In this document: positions 26,112 to 34,845 of the stretch, in pieces
How the letters are laid out: every line of letters begins with the position of its first letter
Numbering within the stretch: the stretch's first letter is position 1
Source: Acidilobaceae archaeon
GTDB lineage: Archaea > Thermoproteota > Thermoprotei_A > Sulfolobales > Acidilobaceae
DNA length: 50,610 nt
Assembly: GCA_027080775.1 (NCBI GenBank)
Contig: JALWPV010000061.1
Coordinates: 1 to 50,610 of the forward strand
Direction of reading: 5' to 3'
Notes under the pieces: generated by a model
Databases searched by the model: none
What the model was told of the DNA's origin: nothing
Seen by the model: only the letters and a program-made list of their open reading frames with translations
Translations under genes and position numbers: made by a program

Positions 26112-27440
26112 TTGGGGGGCATCGGCATAACCTGGCGCCTCGCATCGCTAGTAGCGGCAGCCGCTGTCTTGGTTGGAGTCTACGCCTACACGCTGGGCCA
26201 GGCCTCGTGGGCCCTCGTGCTAGCGGCTGCATTGATGGGGCTGGCGCTCGCATCCTACCTCTACGGCAAGGCGGTCTGGAACGCCCTCCAGGGCCTAGAG
26301 CTCGAGCGCCGCGTAGAAGGCTCCCTGGTCGAGGGTCTTGAGGCACGTGTGACGCTTGAGGTGAAGAACCCAACGCGGATACCGCTCCTGGCTGTCGCAC
26401 TTGAGGACACACCGCCGAGGCTCTTCAGGCCCCTCGAGGAGCCCCGGGCCATCCTCTTCCTAGCACCCGGGGGGAGCGCTAGCTTCGAGTACAGGGTGAT
26501 ACCGATGTCTGGCCGCCACAGCTTCGGCGAGGTTCGCCTCCACGCTAGTGACCCTCTAGGCCTAGTGGAGGCAGAGGCGGTCATCGCTGGCGTGGAGAGG
26601 GGGAGCGTGCGTGTAGCCCCTAGAGTGGCCTATACTAGGATACTCCAGAGGCTCAGGGCGGCGATGCCGTACGCCGGCTCGTCGGCGCGCAGTGCGGGGT
26701 GGGGGACAGCATTCTATTATTTGAGGGATTACGTGGAGGGGGATGATGTTAGGAAGATCGACTGGAAGGCCCTAGCGAGGACGGGCAAGCTCATGGTGAA
26801 GCAGTTTGAGGCTGAAGAGGCTGTTCACGTGGCGCTAGTCCTCCTCGTGAGTGGTGACATGCTCTACGGGCCCTACGGCGATACAATGTTCGAGGAATCG
26901 CTCAGGCTCGCGGCAGCCCTCTCCGCATTTTACTTAGCCCAAGGCGACCTCGTAGACCTGGTGGTCTACGATGGCTCCGGGTCACCTAGGCTAGCCAGGA
27001 GGCTGTGGGGGAGGAACTCCATACTACTGGCCCTAAGGGTGATCTCCGACACCACGTCCGAGGCCCCAGGGGATCCCGCCCCCTACATAGAGTTCCTAGA
27101 TAGGGAGCTGCCGGCGCTCCTCTACCCCGGCGGCTACTACGTCGTGCTGATCACATCGCTAGACGACGTAGTGGCGAGTCTATCAACGCCGGGGAGCCTA
27201 AGGGGGTTCTGGAGCATCGCGAGGGGCGGGGTACTCTTACACGTCTACAAGCCGCTCTACTCCCCCGAAGCCCTAAGGAGCATCCTCGACCGGGTCAGAG
27301 TTGTGGAGAGAGCCCTCCGCGAGGCGGAGGCCCTCAGGAGGGCTTTAGGCAGCCACGGTATGACGTATGCCCTCGTGGGCCCGAAGACCAACCTGCCAGT
27401 ACTCCTGGCGAGGCTGAGCGTCCATGGCCGCCACCTTTAA
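26112..27440 (+). CDS. DUF58-domain protein (MoxR partner)
   Basis: 442 residues from TTG 26112. Two N-terminal membrane helices (about 8-55), a beta-sandwich region (GLEARVTLEVKNPT), then the DUF58 signature LRDYVEGDDVRKIDWKALAR with GKLMVKQFEAE, followed by a VWA-like domain. The VWA-like part usually contacts MoxR. It overlaps the next gene by 17 nt. It probably carries the ATPase's action to a membrane substrate. Confidence 0.88.
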   Translation: MGGIGITWRLASLVAAAAVLVGVYAYTLGQASWALVLAAALMGLALASYLYGKAVWNALQGLELERRVEGSLVEGLEARVTLEVKNPTRIPLLAVALEDTPPRLFRPLEEPRAILFLAPGGSASFEYRVIPMSGRHSFGEVRLHASDPLGLVEAEAVIAGVERGSVRVAPRVAYTRILQRLRAAMPYAGSSARSAGWGTAFYYLRDYVEGDDVRKIDWKALARTGKLMVKQFEAEEAVHVALVLLVSGDMLYGPYGDTMFEESLRLAAALSAFYLAQGDLVDLVVYDGSGSPRLARRLWGRNSILLALRVISDTTSEAPGDPAPYIEFLDRELPALLYPGGYYVVLITSLDDVVASLSTPGSLRGFWSIARGGVLLHVYKPLYSPEALRSILDRVRVVERALREAEALRRALGSHGMTYALVGPKTNLPVLLARLSVHGRHL

Positions 27441-28692
27441 GTCGTCGAGGGTAGGGTACTCGGATACCATCTACGCTGCGTGCATAGCCCTAGCCAGCGT
27501 CTGGGGGGCCCACCTCTACTGGTACCTCAGGATGATGCACCTAGCCAATCCGGGCTACGCCCTCGCACTAGCAGTGGCAGCAGTGGCACTAGCCCTAGCT
27601 GGCGCCGAGTGGCTCTACCCCCTCCTGCCAGTACTAGGTCTTACAGCCCTCCTAGCAAGAGCCGGTGGGCTCCACGGCGAGGCGGGTACTCGAGTGGCCA
27701 TCGACGTCATCGGCGGCCTAGCCCTCTCAGCCGCTCTGGGGCATCTGAGGGAGATCCGCGCCTCCACGCGGATCCGCTGGGGCGGCGGCGCCCTCCGGTG
27801 GGCGGCTTCGCTGCTGGTAGCGACGGTCGTCCTCGTAGGCGTGCCCCTAGCAGTGGAGGAGGCTACCACGAAGTCGATGGAGGCCGTATTGTCTAGCATA
27901 TCAAGGCTCCCCTACACGCTTAGAGAATTCTATACAATCCTGGCCACGACAAGGCTAGGCCTGGGTGTTCTCTCAGCGGTGGTCCTAGCCCTAGTCTTGA
28001 GAGTATCCTACTGGCTCTCCTCGCCCCTGCTCGAGGCGGCCACAGCCAACCCCTCCTCCGCCAGAGAGGAGTTGATGGAGACGCTCAGGTCCGAGGCGGA
28101 GGTGGCCTATAGTGCACCGCCCGAGGCGGCTAGGTATATCCTCATGGCTGCCTCGACAGCGCTGTCGCTAGCCTTCGTGCCTCTCATAGGCGCCCTCGCA
28201 TCGCTTGTCGAGGAGGCGCTGACCCAGTTTATAGGTGGCTACTCGAAGCCCACAGCGCTCCTCCTCTCGATAGCCGTCTATAGTCTTGTATGGGCTCTGC
28301 TTAGGAAGGGCATCCGAGTCATCGCTCCAAGGAGCCTCCGCGAGGAGGCCAGGCTCCCCGATAGGCGGAGTTACCTGTCCTCTAGGGAGCCGCTGGCCAG
28401 GGCCGCCCTAATAGTGCTAGCGAAGCGCCTCCTCCTAGGGGCAGCGCTTAGCGTACTAGTAGCCCTAGCCGTGCAGGCCGTAATCCTGCTCGCCACCGGG
28501 GCCTCCCTGGGGAGGGCGATCGCTGCGTCGCTGGAGGGCCTCAGGACGGCGTTAAGCGGCTCCACCTACGCGGATAGAGCGTTCGCTGGAGCAGAGGCCT
28601 ACGCGGAGTCGTACTCGAACTACCTATCATCCTATGTGAAGAGCCTCGACGCCCTCATGGCCACGCTCATAAAACTCTTCTGGGGCCGCTAG
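27424..28692 (+). CDS. Polytopic membrane protein of the MoxR operon
   Basis: 422 residues with about eight to nine hydrophobic helices (for example SDTIYAACIALASVWGAHLY, YALALAVAAVALALAG, LLVATVVLVGVPLAV, LSIAVYSLVWALL, AALSVLVALAVQAVILLATG). No known catalytic motif is visible and I do not recognise a family. The tail SYSNYLSSYVKSL is aromatic. Its overlap with DUF58 implies joint expression; it may be the membrane client or channel of the MoxR system. Confidence 0.7.
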   Translation: MAATFKSSRVGYSDTIYAACIALASVWGAHLYWYLRMMHLANPGYALALAVAAVALALAGAEWLYPLLPVLGLTALLARAGGLHGEAGTRVAIDVIGGLALSAALGHLREIRASTRIRWGGGALRWAASLLVATVVLVGVPLAVEEATTKSMEAVLSSISRLPYTLREFYTILATTRLGLGVLSAVVLALVLRVSYWLSSPLLEAATANPSSAREELMETLRSEAEVAYSAPPEAARYILMAASTALSLAFVPLIGALASLVEEALTQFIGGYSKPTALLLSIAVYSLVWALLRKGIRVIAPRSLREEARLPDRRSYLSSREPLARAALIVLAKRLLLGAALSVLVALAVQAVILLATGASLGRAIAASLEGLRTALSGSTYADRAFAGAEAYAESYSNYLSSYVKSLDALMATLIKLFWGR

Positions 28693-28713
28693 GAGAGGCG
28701 GGGCACCGGGGTA

Positions 28714-28968
28714 TTGGCTGGCGCCGACAAATGCAGCCTGGCAGCAATAATTATAGCCGGGATTGTGGCGCTGGTAGCCCTAGGCTCGGGGATCTTCTTC
28801 CTAGTGGAATCGGTGGGCTTACTAGCAACGCAGCCCCCCCGCGTCACGGCGTCTATCATGGCTGCGATAGTAGGCCTTGCCCTCCTCTCGGCGGCGACTA
28901 CCGTCTCTAGGCTCCTACTCCTGGCCAGGGCGGCGGCGAGGGCGGAGGAGAGGCCTCCTAGGCGATAA
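28714..28968 (+). CDS. Small two-helix membrane protein
   Basis: 84 residues from TTG 28714. Two hydrophobic helices (ALAAIIIAGIVALVALGSGI-like at about 9-35, and ASIMAAIVGLALLSAATTV at about 46-66) and a basic tail. It closes the MoxR-DUF58 operon, 21 nt after the previous gene, and is followed by a hairpin. Function unknown. Confidence 0.6.
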   Translation: MAGADKCSLAAIIIAGIVALVALGSGIFFLVESVGLLATQPPRVTASIMAAIVGLALLSAATTVSRLLLLARAAARAEERPPRR

Positions 28969-28975
28969 GGGCCCT

Positions 28976-28997
28976 CATGCCAGGGTTCGCTGGCATG
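28976..28997. terminator. Hairpin at end of MoxR operon
   Basis: CATGCCAG-GGTTCG-CTGGCATG, perfect 8-bp arms, starts 8 nt past the last stop codon. A second weaker stem, CCCCAC/GTGGGG (about 29043-29062), precedes the next gene. No U-tail, so the terminator call is tentative. Confidence 0.4.
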
Positions 28998-29069
28998 CAT
29001 CACCGGTCTCTCCTCAGCAGCGGCAGAGCCTAATCCTCGGGCCCCCACTGGTAGTGGTGGGGCGCCTTA

Positions 29070-29657
29070 ATGAGTGTATACATGCTGGATGGGGTTGTCT
29101 ACGAGTTTATAGCAGTCCCCTGCGGGACCCGCTATACAACGCCCCTCGGGCTCCACTGGGGCCCAACGCCCTGGGCTAGGGTCTACAGATCGACGAGGCT
29201 CCACGCACTCATAGAGGAGGGGGTAGTCGAGCGGATGATCCTCTACTCCCCCCTCGACCCCCGCGATTTCATATTAAGCATAATCCACGAGCTAGACGCT
29301 CTACTGGGAGAGGAGTGTAGGCCCCCCAGGCCCTACACGGTGGCCTACGAGTGCACCCCGAGGATCAAGGAGAGCACCCGCGACTACATCGACATAGCCT
29401 GCCCCGGGAGGCTAAAACCAGGCGCCCCCGCACCCTACACAAGGCTCTATGGAGCCATAGTCGAAGCCTTGGTGCTAGCGAGCAAGCTCGGGGCGGGTGT
29501 CGTAGATGAGGGGTTTGCACGCGCTTGTATGCAATGCTGCAAGTGGACCCTCCAGAGGGTACATAGCGGAGGGCAGGAGCCTATGGCCCTGCGGGAGCTA
29601 CTGCAAAGTGCCCTCAAGCGTTTATGCGGCGATCGCTGCCTCGAGGAAGGCCTATGA
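29070..29657 (+). CDS. DUF447-type protein, possible flavin-binding
   Basis: 195 residues from ATG 29070. It has the DUF447 layout: a beta strand start (LDGVVYEFIAVPCGTRYTTP), a hydroxyl-rich VYRSTRLHALI loop, then an ESTRDYIDIAC strand, the YTRLYGAIVEALVLASKLG helix and a helical end. Solved DUF447 structures show an FMN-binding split barrel. It is richer in cysteine than usual (CMQCC, CGDRC). It overlaps the pterin gene mptE, hinting at a role in pterin or methanopterin-like cofactor chemistry. Confidence 0.6.
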   Translation: MSVYMLDGVVYEFIAVPCGTRYTTPLGLHWGPTPWARVYRSTRLHALIEEGVVERMILYSPLDPRDFILSIIHELDALLGEECRPPRPYTVAYECTPRIKESTRDYIDIACPGRLKPGAPAPYTRLYGAIVEALVLASKLGAGVVDEGFARACMQCCKWTLQRVHSGGQEPMALRELLQSALKRLCGDRCLEEGL

Positions 29658-30306
29658 AGAGATAGTGGAGCCGACCTTCGGCTATCCAAGGCATAGGGAG
29701 GTCTACAGCGCTAGCCTCGCAGCCCAGCTAGTGGACCCGAGATGCGAGGGCCTCTGTAGGGGCCTTTGGATCCTCCATGATGCGCTCAGGCATTCTAAGG
29801 CATGCATAGCAACGCCGGCCGGTGCATGCACTGGCTCGCATGATGTGTTGCTGGTCGCAGACTCAGCGGCCAGAGAAGCTGCTAAAGCCTACACTCGGGG
29901 GAGGCATGTTGTCCTGGTAACGGATCTCGACGGGGGCTTCGAGGCTCTTACCAGGCTCTCCCAGTATGCCCTCTGCACTGCAGTACACGCCCACGGCGAC
30001 AATATGTGGCTCCACCCATTCCTGCCGGGCCTCCGGGCGCGATGCCTCATAGTAACCACCCAAGTAGAAGTACCTAGAGGCCTGGGGGTGCTCGGGCCCC
30101 TCGGGTACACTGATGGCGACAGGGCAATCCTACTAGCCATGGCTCTCGGGGCCTCTAGAGTGGAGGCCCTTTGGGGCGGCAGCCCGTGGGCCAAGGCCTG
30201 GGGGGACCCCGGCGTGAAGGCGTTGAAGTTATCCGTGGCGAAGCGCCTGATTAACGTCTACTCGGAAGCCCTCGGCTACAGGTGTGAGTGGATGCCTGTA
30301 GAGTGA
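29608..30306 (+). CDS. mptE: 6-hydroxymethyl-7,8-dihydropterin pyrophosphokinase, archaeal type
   Basis: DUF115/MptE family: makes the pyrophosphate ester of 6-hydroxymethyl-dihydropterin for tetrahydromethanopterin or folate-type cofactors. Visible signature: LVTDLDGG (104-110) and AVHAHGDN (125-132), the metal- and substrate-binding loops, then LGPLGYTDGDRA. I chose GTG 29608, giving 232 residues; the conserved part begins at YEEIVEPTFGY. An upstream frame to 29506 is open but unlike the family. The choice leaves a 50-nt overlap with the DUF447 gene. Confidence 0.82.
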   Translation: MPSSVYAAIAASRKAYEEIVEPTFGYPRHREVYSASLAAQLVDPRCEGLCRGLWILHDALRHSKACIATPAGACTGSHDVLLVADSAAREAAKAYTRGRHVVLVTDLDGGFEALTRLSQYALCTAVHAHGDNMWLHPFLPGLRARCLIVTTQVEVPRGLGVLGPLGYTDGDRAILLAMALGASRVEALWGGSPWAKAWGDPGVKALKLSVAKRLINVYSEALGYRCEWMPVE

Positions 30307-30325
30307 TGTGCGGGTGAATTGAAAA

Positions 30326-30340
30326 GGAAACGCTTAAGTA
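30326..30340 (+). promoter_or_regulatory. Promoter of the CBS operon
   Basis: A purine-rich GGAAACG (BRE-like) followed by CTTAAGTA (30333-30340), about 37 nt before the ATG at 30377. This gives a leader of under 20 nt. Confidence 0.5.
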
Positions 30341-30376
30341 GGAGTAACGGCTACTATACTATGGTGTCGGCGTCTC

Positions 30377-31192
30377 ATGCACCCCTCGAGGGTAAGCTTA
30401 ACCCCCATATCAAGAGTCATGAAGGACCCAATAACAGTCTCGCCGCATGAGTCCGCTACAAGGGTCAGGCGGCTCTTCAGGGACACGATGGCGAGGGTTA
30501 TCGTTGTAACCGATGAGCACGGGAGGGCGCTCGGCTGGGTGAAGAGGTCCAACGTGCTATTGATAACGAGCACGAAGAGTGAGGCCACAGCCTCAGATAT
30601 CATGGAGGACATACCATTCACACTTTCAGAGAACAACACTCTAGGCGACGCCTTCAAACTCATGACCAAGTACGACGAGTGGTACGGTATAGTCGTGGGA
30701 TCCTCCTGGGAGATTAGGGGTATAGTCGGCATGGAGGATATCGTGCGCCTGGGCCTCGAGTCGTCGAGGGGCATCCTCGAGAGGGCTAGGGTATCAGATT
30801 ATATGACGAAGAGCGTCGTCTACGTTAAACCCGATGACCGCGTGGCCACGATATGGCGTTTAATGGCCTCCCTGGGCTACGCGGGGCTCCCCGTGGTTAA
30901 CGATAAGGGGAGGCTCGTTGGTATAATAACACAGTACGACCTGATTAGGAAGGGCTATACTAGAATAGAACTGGAATCAGAGTCGGGCCCCCGGGGCGGG
31001 GCCAGGGTTAGGGACGCGATGACCCATAGCGTCGTATACCTCTACCCCTGGAGTAGCCTCGCCGAGGCCGCGGAGATAATAGTGAAGAGGGGTTTCGGGA
31101 GGATACCAATAGTGGATGGTCCCAAGACAAGAGTGCTTGTGGGGGTAATTGATCGAGAGGATATTGCTAGGGCACTTGTATCGGGAGGATAG
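30377..31192 (+). CDS. Four-CBS-domain protein (first of three)
   Basis: 271 residues made almost wholly of four CBS motifs, recognised by their strand-turn ends (ALGWVKRSNV, IRGIVGMEDIV, VGIITQYDLI, VGVIDREDIA). CBS pairs form Bateman modules that bind adenosyl ligands such as AMP, ATP or SAM, or divalent metals. No catalytic domain is fused, so it would sense ligand and act through partners. First gene of a three-gene set with its own promoter. Confidence 0.88.
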   Translation: MHPSRVSLTPISRVMKDPITVSPHESATRVRRLFRDTMARVIVVTDEHGRALGWVKRSNVLLITSTKSEATASDIMEDIPFTLSENNTLGDAFKLMTKYDEWYGIVVGSSWEIRGIVGMEDIVRLGLESSRGILERARVSDYMTKSVVYVKPDDRVATIWRLMASLGYAGLPVVNDKGRLVGIITQYDLIRKGYTRIELESESGPRGGARVRDAMTHSVVYLYPWSSLAEAAEIIVKRGFGRIPIVDGPKTRVLVGVIDREDIARALVSGG

Positions 31193-31248
31193 AGCCTCCA
31201 CGTTTCTTTGCTCGGGTATGGTGTCGTCTTCGCGTGGGGTGAGGTGTA

Positions 31249-32283
31249 GTGTCGAAGCGTCATGGAGGAGGCGCGCGGAGACCCCCTGTGAAGAAGGCCC
31301 ACGTGGCCGTTTCTCCCCGAGCTAGGCTAACGCGCAGGCCCCCGACGGCGCCGCGTAGGCCCGAGGGTATCCGGTGGGTTAGGAGCGATGGCTCCCCCAA
31401 CTGGAGTCAGAGACTAGCCGTGAGGCAGGGCGAGGTGGCGCAGGTCGCTTCGAGGCCCCCTATAGGGGTTTCGCCCTCGTCGACGGTGCTCGAAGCGGCT
31501 GAGGTGATGGCTGAGAATAACGTTAGGGGCCTCGTTCTAGTAGATGCTAAGGGCCACCTTCACGGCGTGCTAATGGCGACCGACATAGTTAACTACCTCG
31601 GCGGCGGCGAGTATTTCGGTATAGTGGAGAACCGCCACAAGCTCAATATATACAGTGCGCTCCGCGACGAACAGGTCGTATCTATATCCAACCCCTCACC
31701 CGCCTACATCTATACAACGACTAGCCTGGCTGATGCAGTGAAGCTGATGGTCATCGAGGGAATAGGCTTTCTCCCCGTCGTTAACGTCGAGGAAGTAGCA
31801 TATGGAGTAGTTACGGAGCACGACATCGTGAGGACGTATCTCGGAGAGGAGTATATGGGCATCAAGGTGGGTGAGGTAGCCTCTAAGAATATTGTGGCTG
31901 TCGGCATAGAGGACACGCTCAGGAAGGCCGCGGAGCTTATGGTGAGGCATGGCTTTAGGAGGCTTCCCGTGCTGGGCAGTGACAACTCAATTAAGGGTAT
32001 GATAACGGCTAAGGACATCGTGCGCTTCTTCGGCAGCCACAGGGCATTCGAGTTCGTCACAACCGGCGACATCAACGAGGTTCTAGAGACGCCAGTGTAC
32101 GAACTCATGGAGCCGGGGATACTGACTGTCGAGGCATCGGCCGACGTGTCGGAGGCCGCTCGTCTGATGAGGGAGCACAACGTTGGCAGCCTCATAGTGC
32201 TCGACGAGAAAGGGGAGGCTGTAGGTATAATCACTGAGAGGGACGTAGTCGTGGCAATAGCCCTGGAGCGGGGTGGCGGATAA
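31249..32283 (+). CDS. Four-CBS-domain protein with basic N-terminal tail
   Basis: 344 residues from GTG 31249 after a GAGGTG site. A proline- and arginine-rich, probably disordered N-terminus (1-60) precedes four CBS motifs (HGVLMATDIV, YGVVTEHDIV, KGMITAKDIV, VGIITERDVV). The basic tail could bind nucleic acid, ribosome or membrane. Its stop overlaps the next start as TAATG. Confidence 0.86.
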   Translation: MSKRHGGGARRPPVKKAHVAVSPRARLTRRPPTAPRRPEGIRWVRSDGSPNWSQRLAVRQGEVAQVASRPPIGVSPSSTVLEAAEVMAENNVRGLVLVDAKGHLHGVLMATDIVNYLGGGEYFGIVENRHKLNIYSALRDEQVVSISNPSPAYIYTTTSLADAVKLMVIEGIGFLPVVNVEEVAYGVVTEHDIVRTYLGEEYMGIKVGEVASKNIVAVGIEDTLRKAAELMVRHGFRRLPVLGSDNSIKGMITAKDIVRFFGSHRAFEFVTTGDINEVLETPVYELMEPGILTVEASADVSEAARLMREHNVGSLIVLDEKGEAVGIITERDVVVAIALERGGG

Positions 32284-33134
32284 TGGCTCCGAGGATCTCA
32301 TCATACATGACAACCGACGTCGAGGTCGTAACACCTAATGATTCCCTAGCACACGCGAGGAGGATAATGCTTAGGAAGGGCATAAGCAGGCTAGTAGTGG
32401 TCGATGCTGAGGACACGAGTAGGCCCCTCGGTGTTCTGACACTTACTGATATAGTTGAGGCGCTCCTGGGCCGCTACTCTCATAGGCCCATCGAGACGAT
32501 AATGGTCGGCGAGGTGTACACACCGGATCCTGTGGTAGTGGAGGCTACCAGGACTATCAAGACCGCCGCGTCACTCATGTTAAAGCACAAAATAGGAGGA
32601 CTCCCCGTAGTGGGGCCCGATGGCAGGCTGGTAGGGATAATAACGAGGTTCGATATAACCAGGGCATTTGCTGAGCGCTACAGGGGCCGCTACAGGGTCG
32701 AGGACCTCATGCGCAGGGAGTATGCTCAGGCCCGCAGGGGCCATAGTGTGTATCACATCGCAAAACTGCTCATGGCGGATCCTGCCGGTAAGGTTATAGT
32801 GGTGGATTCAGGTAAGCCCATAGGCGTGATAACGAAGAGGGACCTAGCATTTATAACAATGCCCCTAGTCGAGAGGGGATCGAGATTCTATAAGGTGAAG
32901 ACCCTCGACAGGTATAGAGACAAGATAGTGGGGCTCAGAGTCTATAATGTACCCATAGCGGAGGATGTCATGAGCCCCAACCCGATAACTGTCGAGGTCG
33001 GATCCGACGCCGCAGAAGCGGCCAGTATAATGGTGAGTGAGGATATAGGCGTACTACCCGTAGTAGACTCCGAAGGCAACATTCAGGGCGTCTTCTCCAA
33101 GATAGAGGTGCTCGGGGCAGTAGCCCGTTCCTAA
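32283..33134 (+). CDS. Four-CBS-domain protein (third of three)
   Basis: 283 residues from ATG 32283. Four CBS motifs end in LGVLTLTDIV, VGIITRFDIT, IGVITKRDLA and QGVFSKIEVL. No other domain. Translationally coupled to the preceding CBS gene, so the two products may form a heteromer. It converges with ftsY across 23 nt. Confidence 0.88.
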   Translation: MAPRISSYMTTDVEVVTPNDSLAHARRIMLRKGISRLVVVDAEDTSRPLGVLTLTDIVEALLGRYSHRPIETIMVGEVYTPDPVVVEATRTIKTAASLMLKHKIGGLPVVGPDGRLVGIITRFDITRAFAERYRGRYRVEDLMRREYAQARRGHSVYHIAKLLMADPAGKVIVVDSGKPIGVITKRDLAFITMPLVERGSRFYKVKTLDRYRDKIVGLRVYNVPIAEDVMSPNPITVEVGSDAAEAASIMVSEDIGVLPVVDSEGNIQGVFSKIEVLGAVARS

Positions 33135-33157
33135 GACGGGCCCCGCCACTACGTTTT

Positions 33158-34087
33158 TTACTCGAGGAGTTCGGCGACGAACTTCTCGGGGTCGAAGCGC
33201 ACTAGGTCGGAGTAGTCCTGGCCCGTGCCCAGGTAGAGTATGGGCTTGCGTGTAACAGCGGCGACTGAGACCGCAACACCGCCCTTAACGTCCGCGTCGG
33301 CCTTGGTAACTATGCTGCCATCAACACCCACTCCCTCGTTGAACATCCTGGCCTGCTCGACGGCATCATTGCCTGTCAGGGCATCCACCACCAGCACCCT
33401 GAGGTCAGGCTTGGATACTGTTACTATCTTGCGTAGCTCTCCCATGAGATCGTAGTCCGTGTGCATCCTGCCAGCGGTATCCACTAGTACCAGGCAGTAG
33501 TTCCGCGCGCGGGCGTATTCTATGGCGTCGAATGCGACGCTAGCCGGGTCGGCCCCATACCTTCCACCTATCACGGGGACAGAGATCTTCTCGGCGTGAT
33601 AGGCTAGTTGCTCCTGGGCCCCAGCCCTGAACGTGTCGGCAGCCGCCAGGACGGGTGTGAGGCCAGCCCTCCTAGCCTTATAGGCTAGCTTGGCTATGGT
33701 GGTGGTCTTGCCCACGCCATTCACGCCTAGAAACACGACGACGTAGGGCCTAGAGGCTGGCTTGCACCTCCTCCTAGCTTCCTCGACGATATCGGCGCCG
33801 GGTCCATCAAGGATCTCGAGTAGGACGCCCTTCAGGGCGTCCCTTACAACGTCCTCGATCTTGGCTGCCCGGGAGACTCGCCGGCCTACCAGGCTCTGCT
33901 TGAGCTTGTCGAGTATGTACTCTACAACGTCGAATGCGACCTCGGCCTCGAGGAGGTACAAACTAATATCATCTAAGGCATCCTCTATATCGCTGGCCCT
34001 TATCTCCCTCGTCCCAACCTTCTCCTTCAGTGTCGAGGCAAGGGTGGCCGTGGCCCTCGAGAGGGCCTCACGCAGCTTCCCGAACAA
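33158..34087 (-). CDS. ftsY: Signal recognition particle receptor FtsY
   Basis: SRP receptor GTPase that docks ribosome-SRP complexes at the membrane. 309 residues from TTG 34087. The N domain (about 1-100) is short and lacks the long acidic A region of bacterial FtsY. The G domain has GVNGVGKTTT (121-130), DTFRAGAQEQL, DTAGR, TKAD and the closing GTGQDYSDL. Last gene of the informational operon, after prefoldin alpha. Confidence 0.96.
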   Translation of the reverse strand: MFGKLREALSRATATLASTLKEKVGTREIRASDIEDALDDISLYLLEAEVAFDVVEYILDKLKQSLVGRRVSRAAKIEDVVRDALKGVLLEILDGPGADIVEEARRRCKPASRPYVVVFLGVNGVGKTTTIAKLAYKARRAGLTPVLAAADTFRAGAQEQLAYHAEKISVPVIGGRYGADPASVAFDAIEYARARNYCLVLVDTAGRMHTDYDLMGELRKIVTVSKPDLRVLVVDALTGNDAVEQARMFNEGVGVDGSIVTKADADVKGGVAVSVAAVTRKPILYLGTGQDYSDLVRFDPEKFVAELLE

Positions 34088-34120
34088 TATCCCCAGCCTC
34101 TAAGCCTTCGGGGCAGCCAG

Positions 34121-34555
34121 CTACTTCCTAGCCTGGGCTGTACCCCTCTGGGCTTGGGCTGCGAGCGCCTCGAGGACCTGGCGGTACCTCTCGTAGAGGT
34201 TAACGTAGTCCTTGAGGGTCTCCCTAAGCGACGCCAGCTGACCGTTGAGGGCCCTCTCCTTCTGGGAGAGCACCTCAAGCGCCTTGGCTGAGTCCAGTTC
34301 AGCGTAGTAGTTGAGGCCGAGGGATACTATGAACTTGTCGCTCTCCGCGATGCTGACATAAGCGAAACCGTTCAACTGGGGGTCCAGGGGCATGAGCACG
34401 GTGCCCTCCTTGAGCCTAACGAACTCGTCTATGGTGTCCTTAGCCCTCTTAATGGATTCGAGGGAGCCCACCATCTGGGCCTCGACCGCTCTGAGCTTGT
34501 TTATCTCCTCGGCTAGAGCCTGCATCTGAGCATAGACGGCGCCGATGTCTATCAT
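34121..34555 (-). CDS. pfdA: Prefoldin subunit alpha
   Basis: 144 residues. Co-chaperone that hands unfolded proteins to the thermosome. Two long coiled-coil helices (about 5-45 and 85-135) flank the beta hairpin segment (TVLMPLDPQLNGFAYVSI, then KFIVSLGLNYYAEL), the standard alpha-subunit form. ATG 34555 follows an AGAGG site; a longer GTG start at 34594 would overlap rpl20a and lacks support. Lies between L20a and ftsY, a common crenarchaeal order. Confidence 0.92.
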   Translation of the reverse strand: MIDIGAVYAQMQALAEEINKLRAVEAQMVGSLESIKRAKDTIDEFVRLKEGTVLMPLDPQLNGFAYVSIAESDKFIVSLGLNYYAELDSAKALEVLSQKERALNGQLASLRETLKDYVNLYERYRQVLEALAAQAQRGTAQARK

Positions 34556-34575
34556 AGTGCCTCTTTGCTCCCCGC

Positions 34576-34845
34576 TCACTTCGCCTTCACCCACCCGGTA
34601 AGCTCTGCCAGCCTTAGGATCTCGAGGTCCTCTACTTCCTCTAGTGGTACCTCCTTTATCTCCTCTATCCTGATGTGGTATCTCTTGAGTTTGTGCCTGC
34701 TTCCGAGTTCCGAGTACACCTTCTCGAGGGCGTGCTCGGGCTTAAGGGCCCTGACGTAGAGCGTGAAGCTCCTCCACTCCGGGAACCTATCGTGGGAGAG
34801 CAGCATTTTGCCGCGGACCCTGTACGTCTTCACCTCGCCGCTCAA
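34576..34845 (-). CDS. rpl20a: Ribosomal protein L20a (LX, eL20)
   Basis: 89 residues from TTG 34845. Family marks are KTYRVRGKMLLSHDRFPEW, FTLYVRALKPEHALEKVYSE and the GSRHKLKRYHIRI strand. Large-subunit protein with archaeal/eukaryotic distribution. TTGA overlap with the eIF6 stop. Confidence 0.95.
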   Translation of the reverse strand: MSGEVKTYRVRGKMLLSHDRFPEWRSFTLYVRALKPEHALEKVYSELGSRHKLKRYHIRIEEIKEVPLEEVEDLEILRLAELTGWVKAK

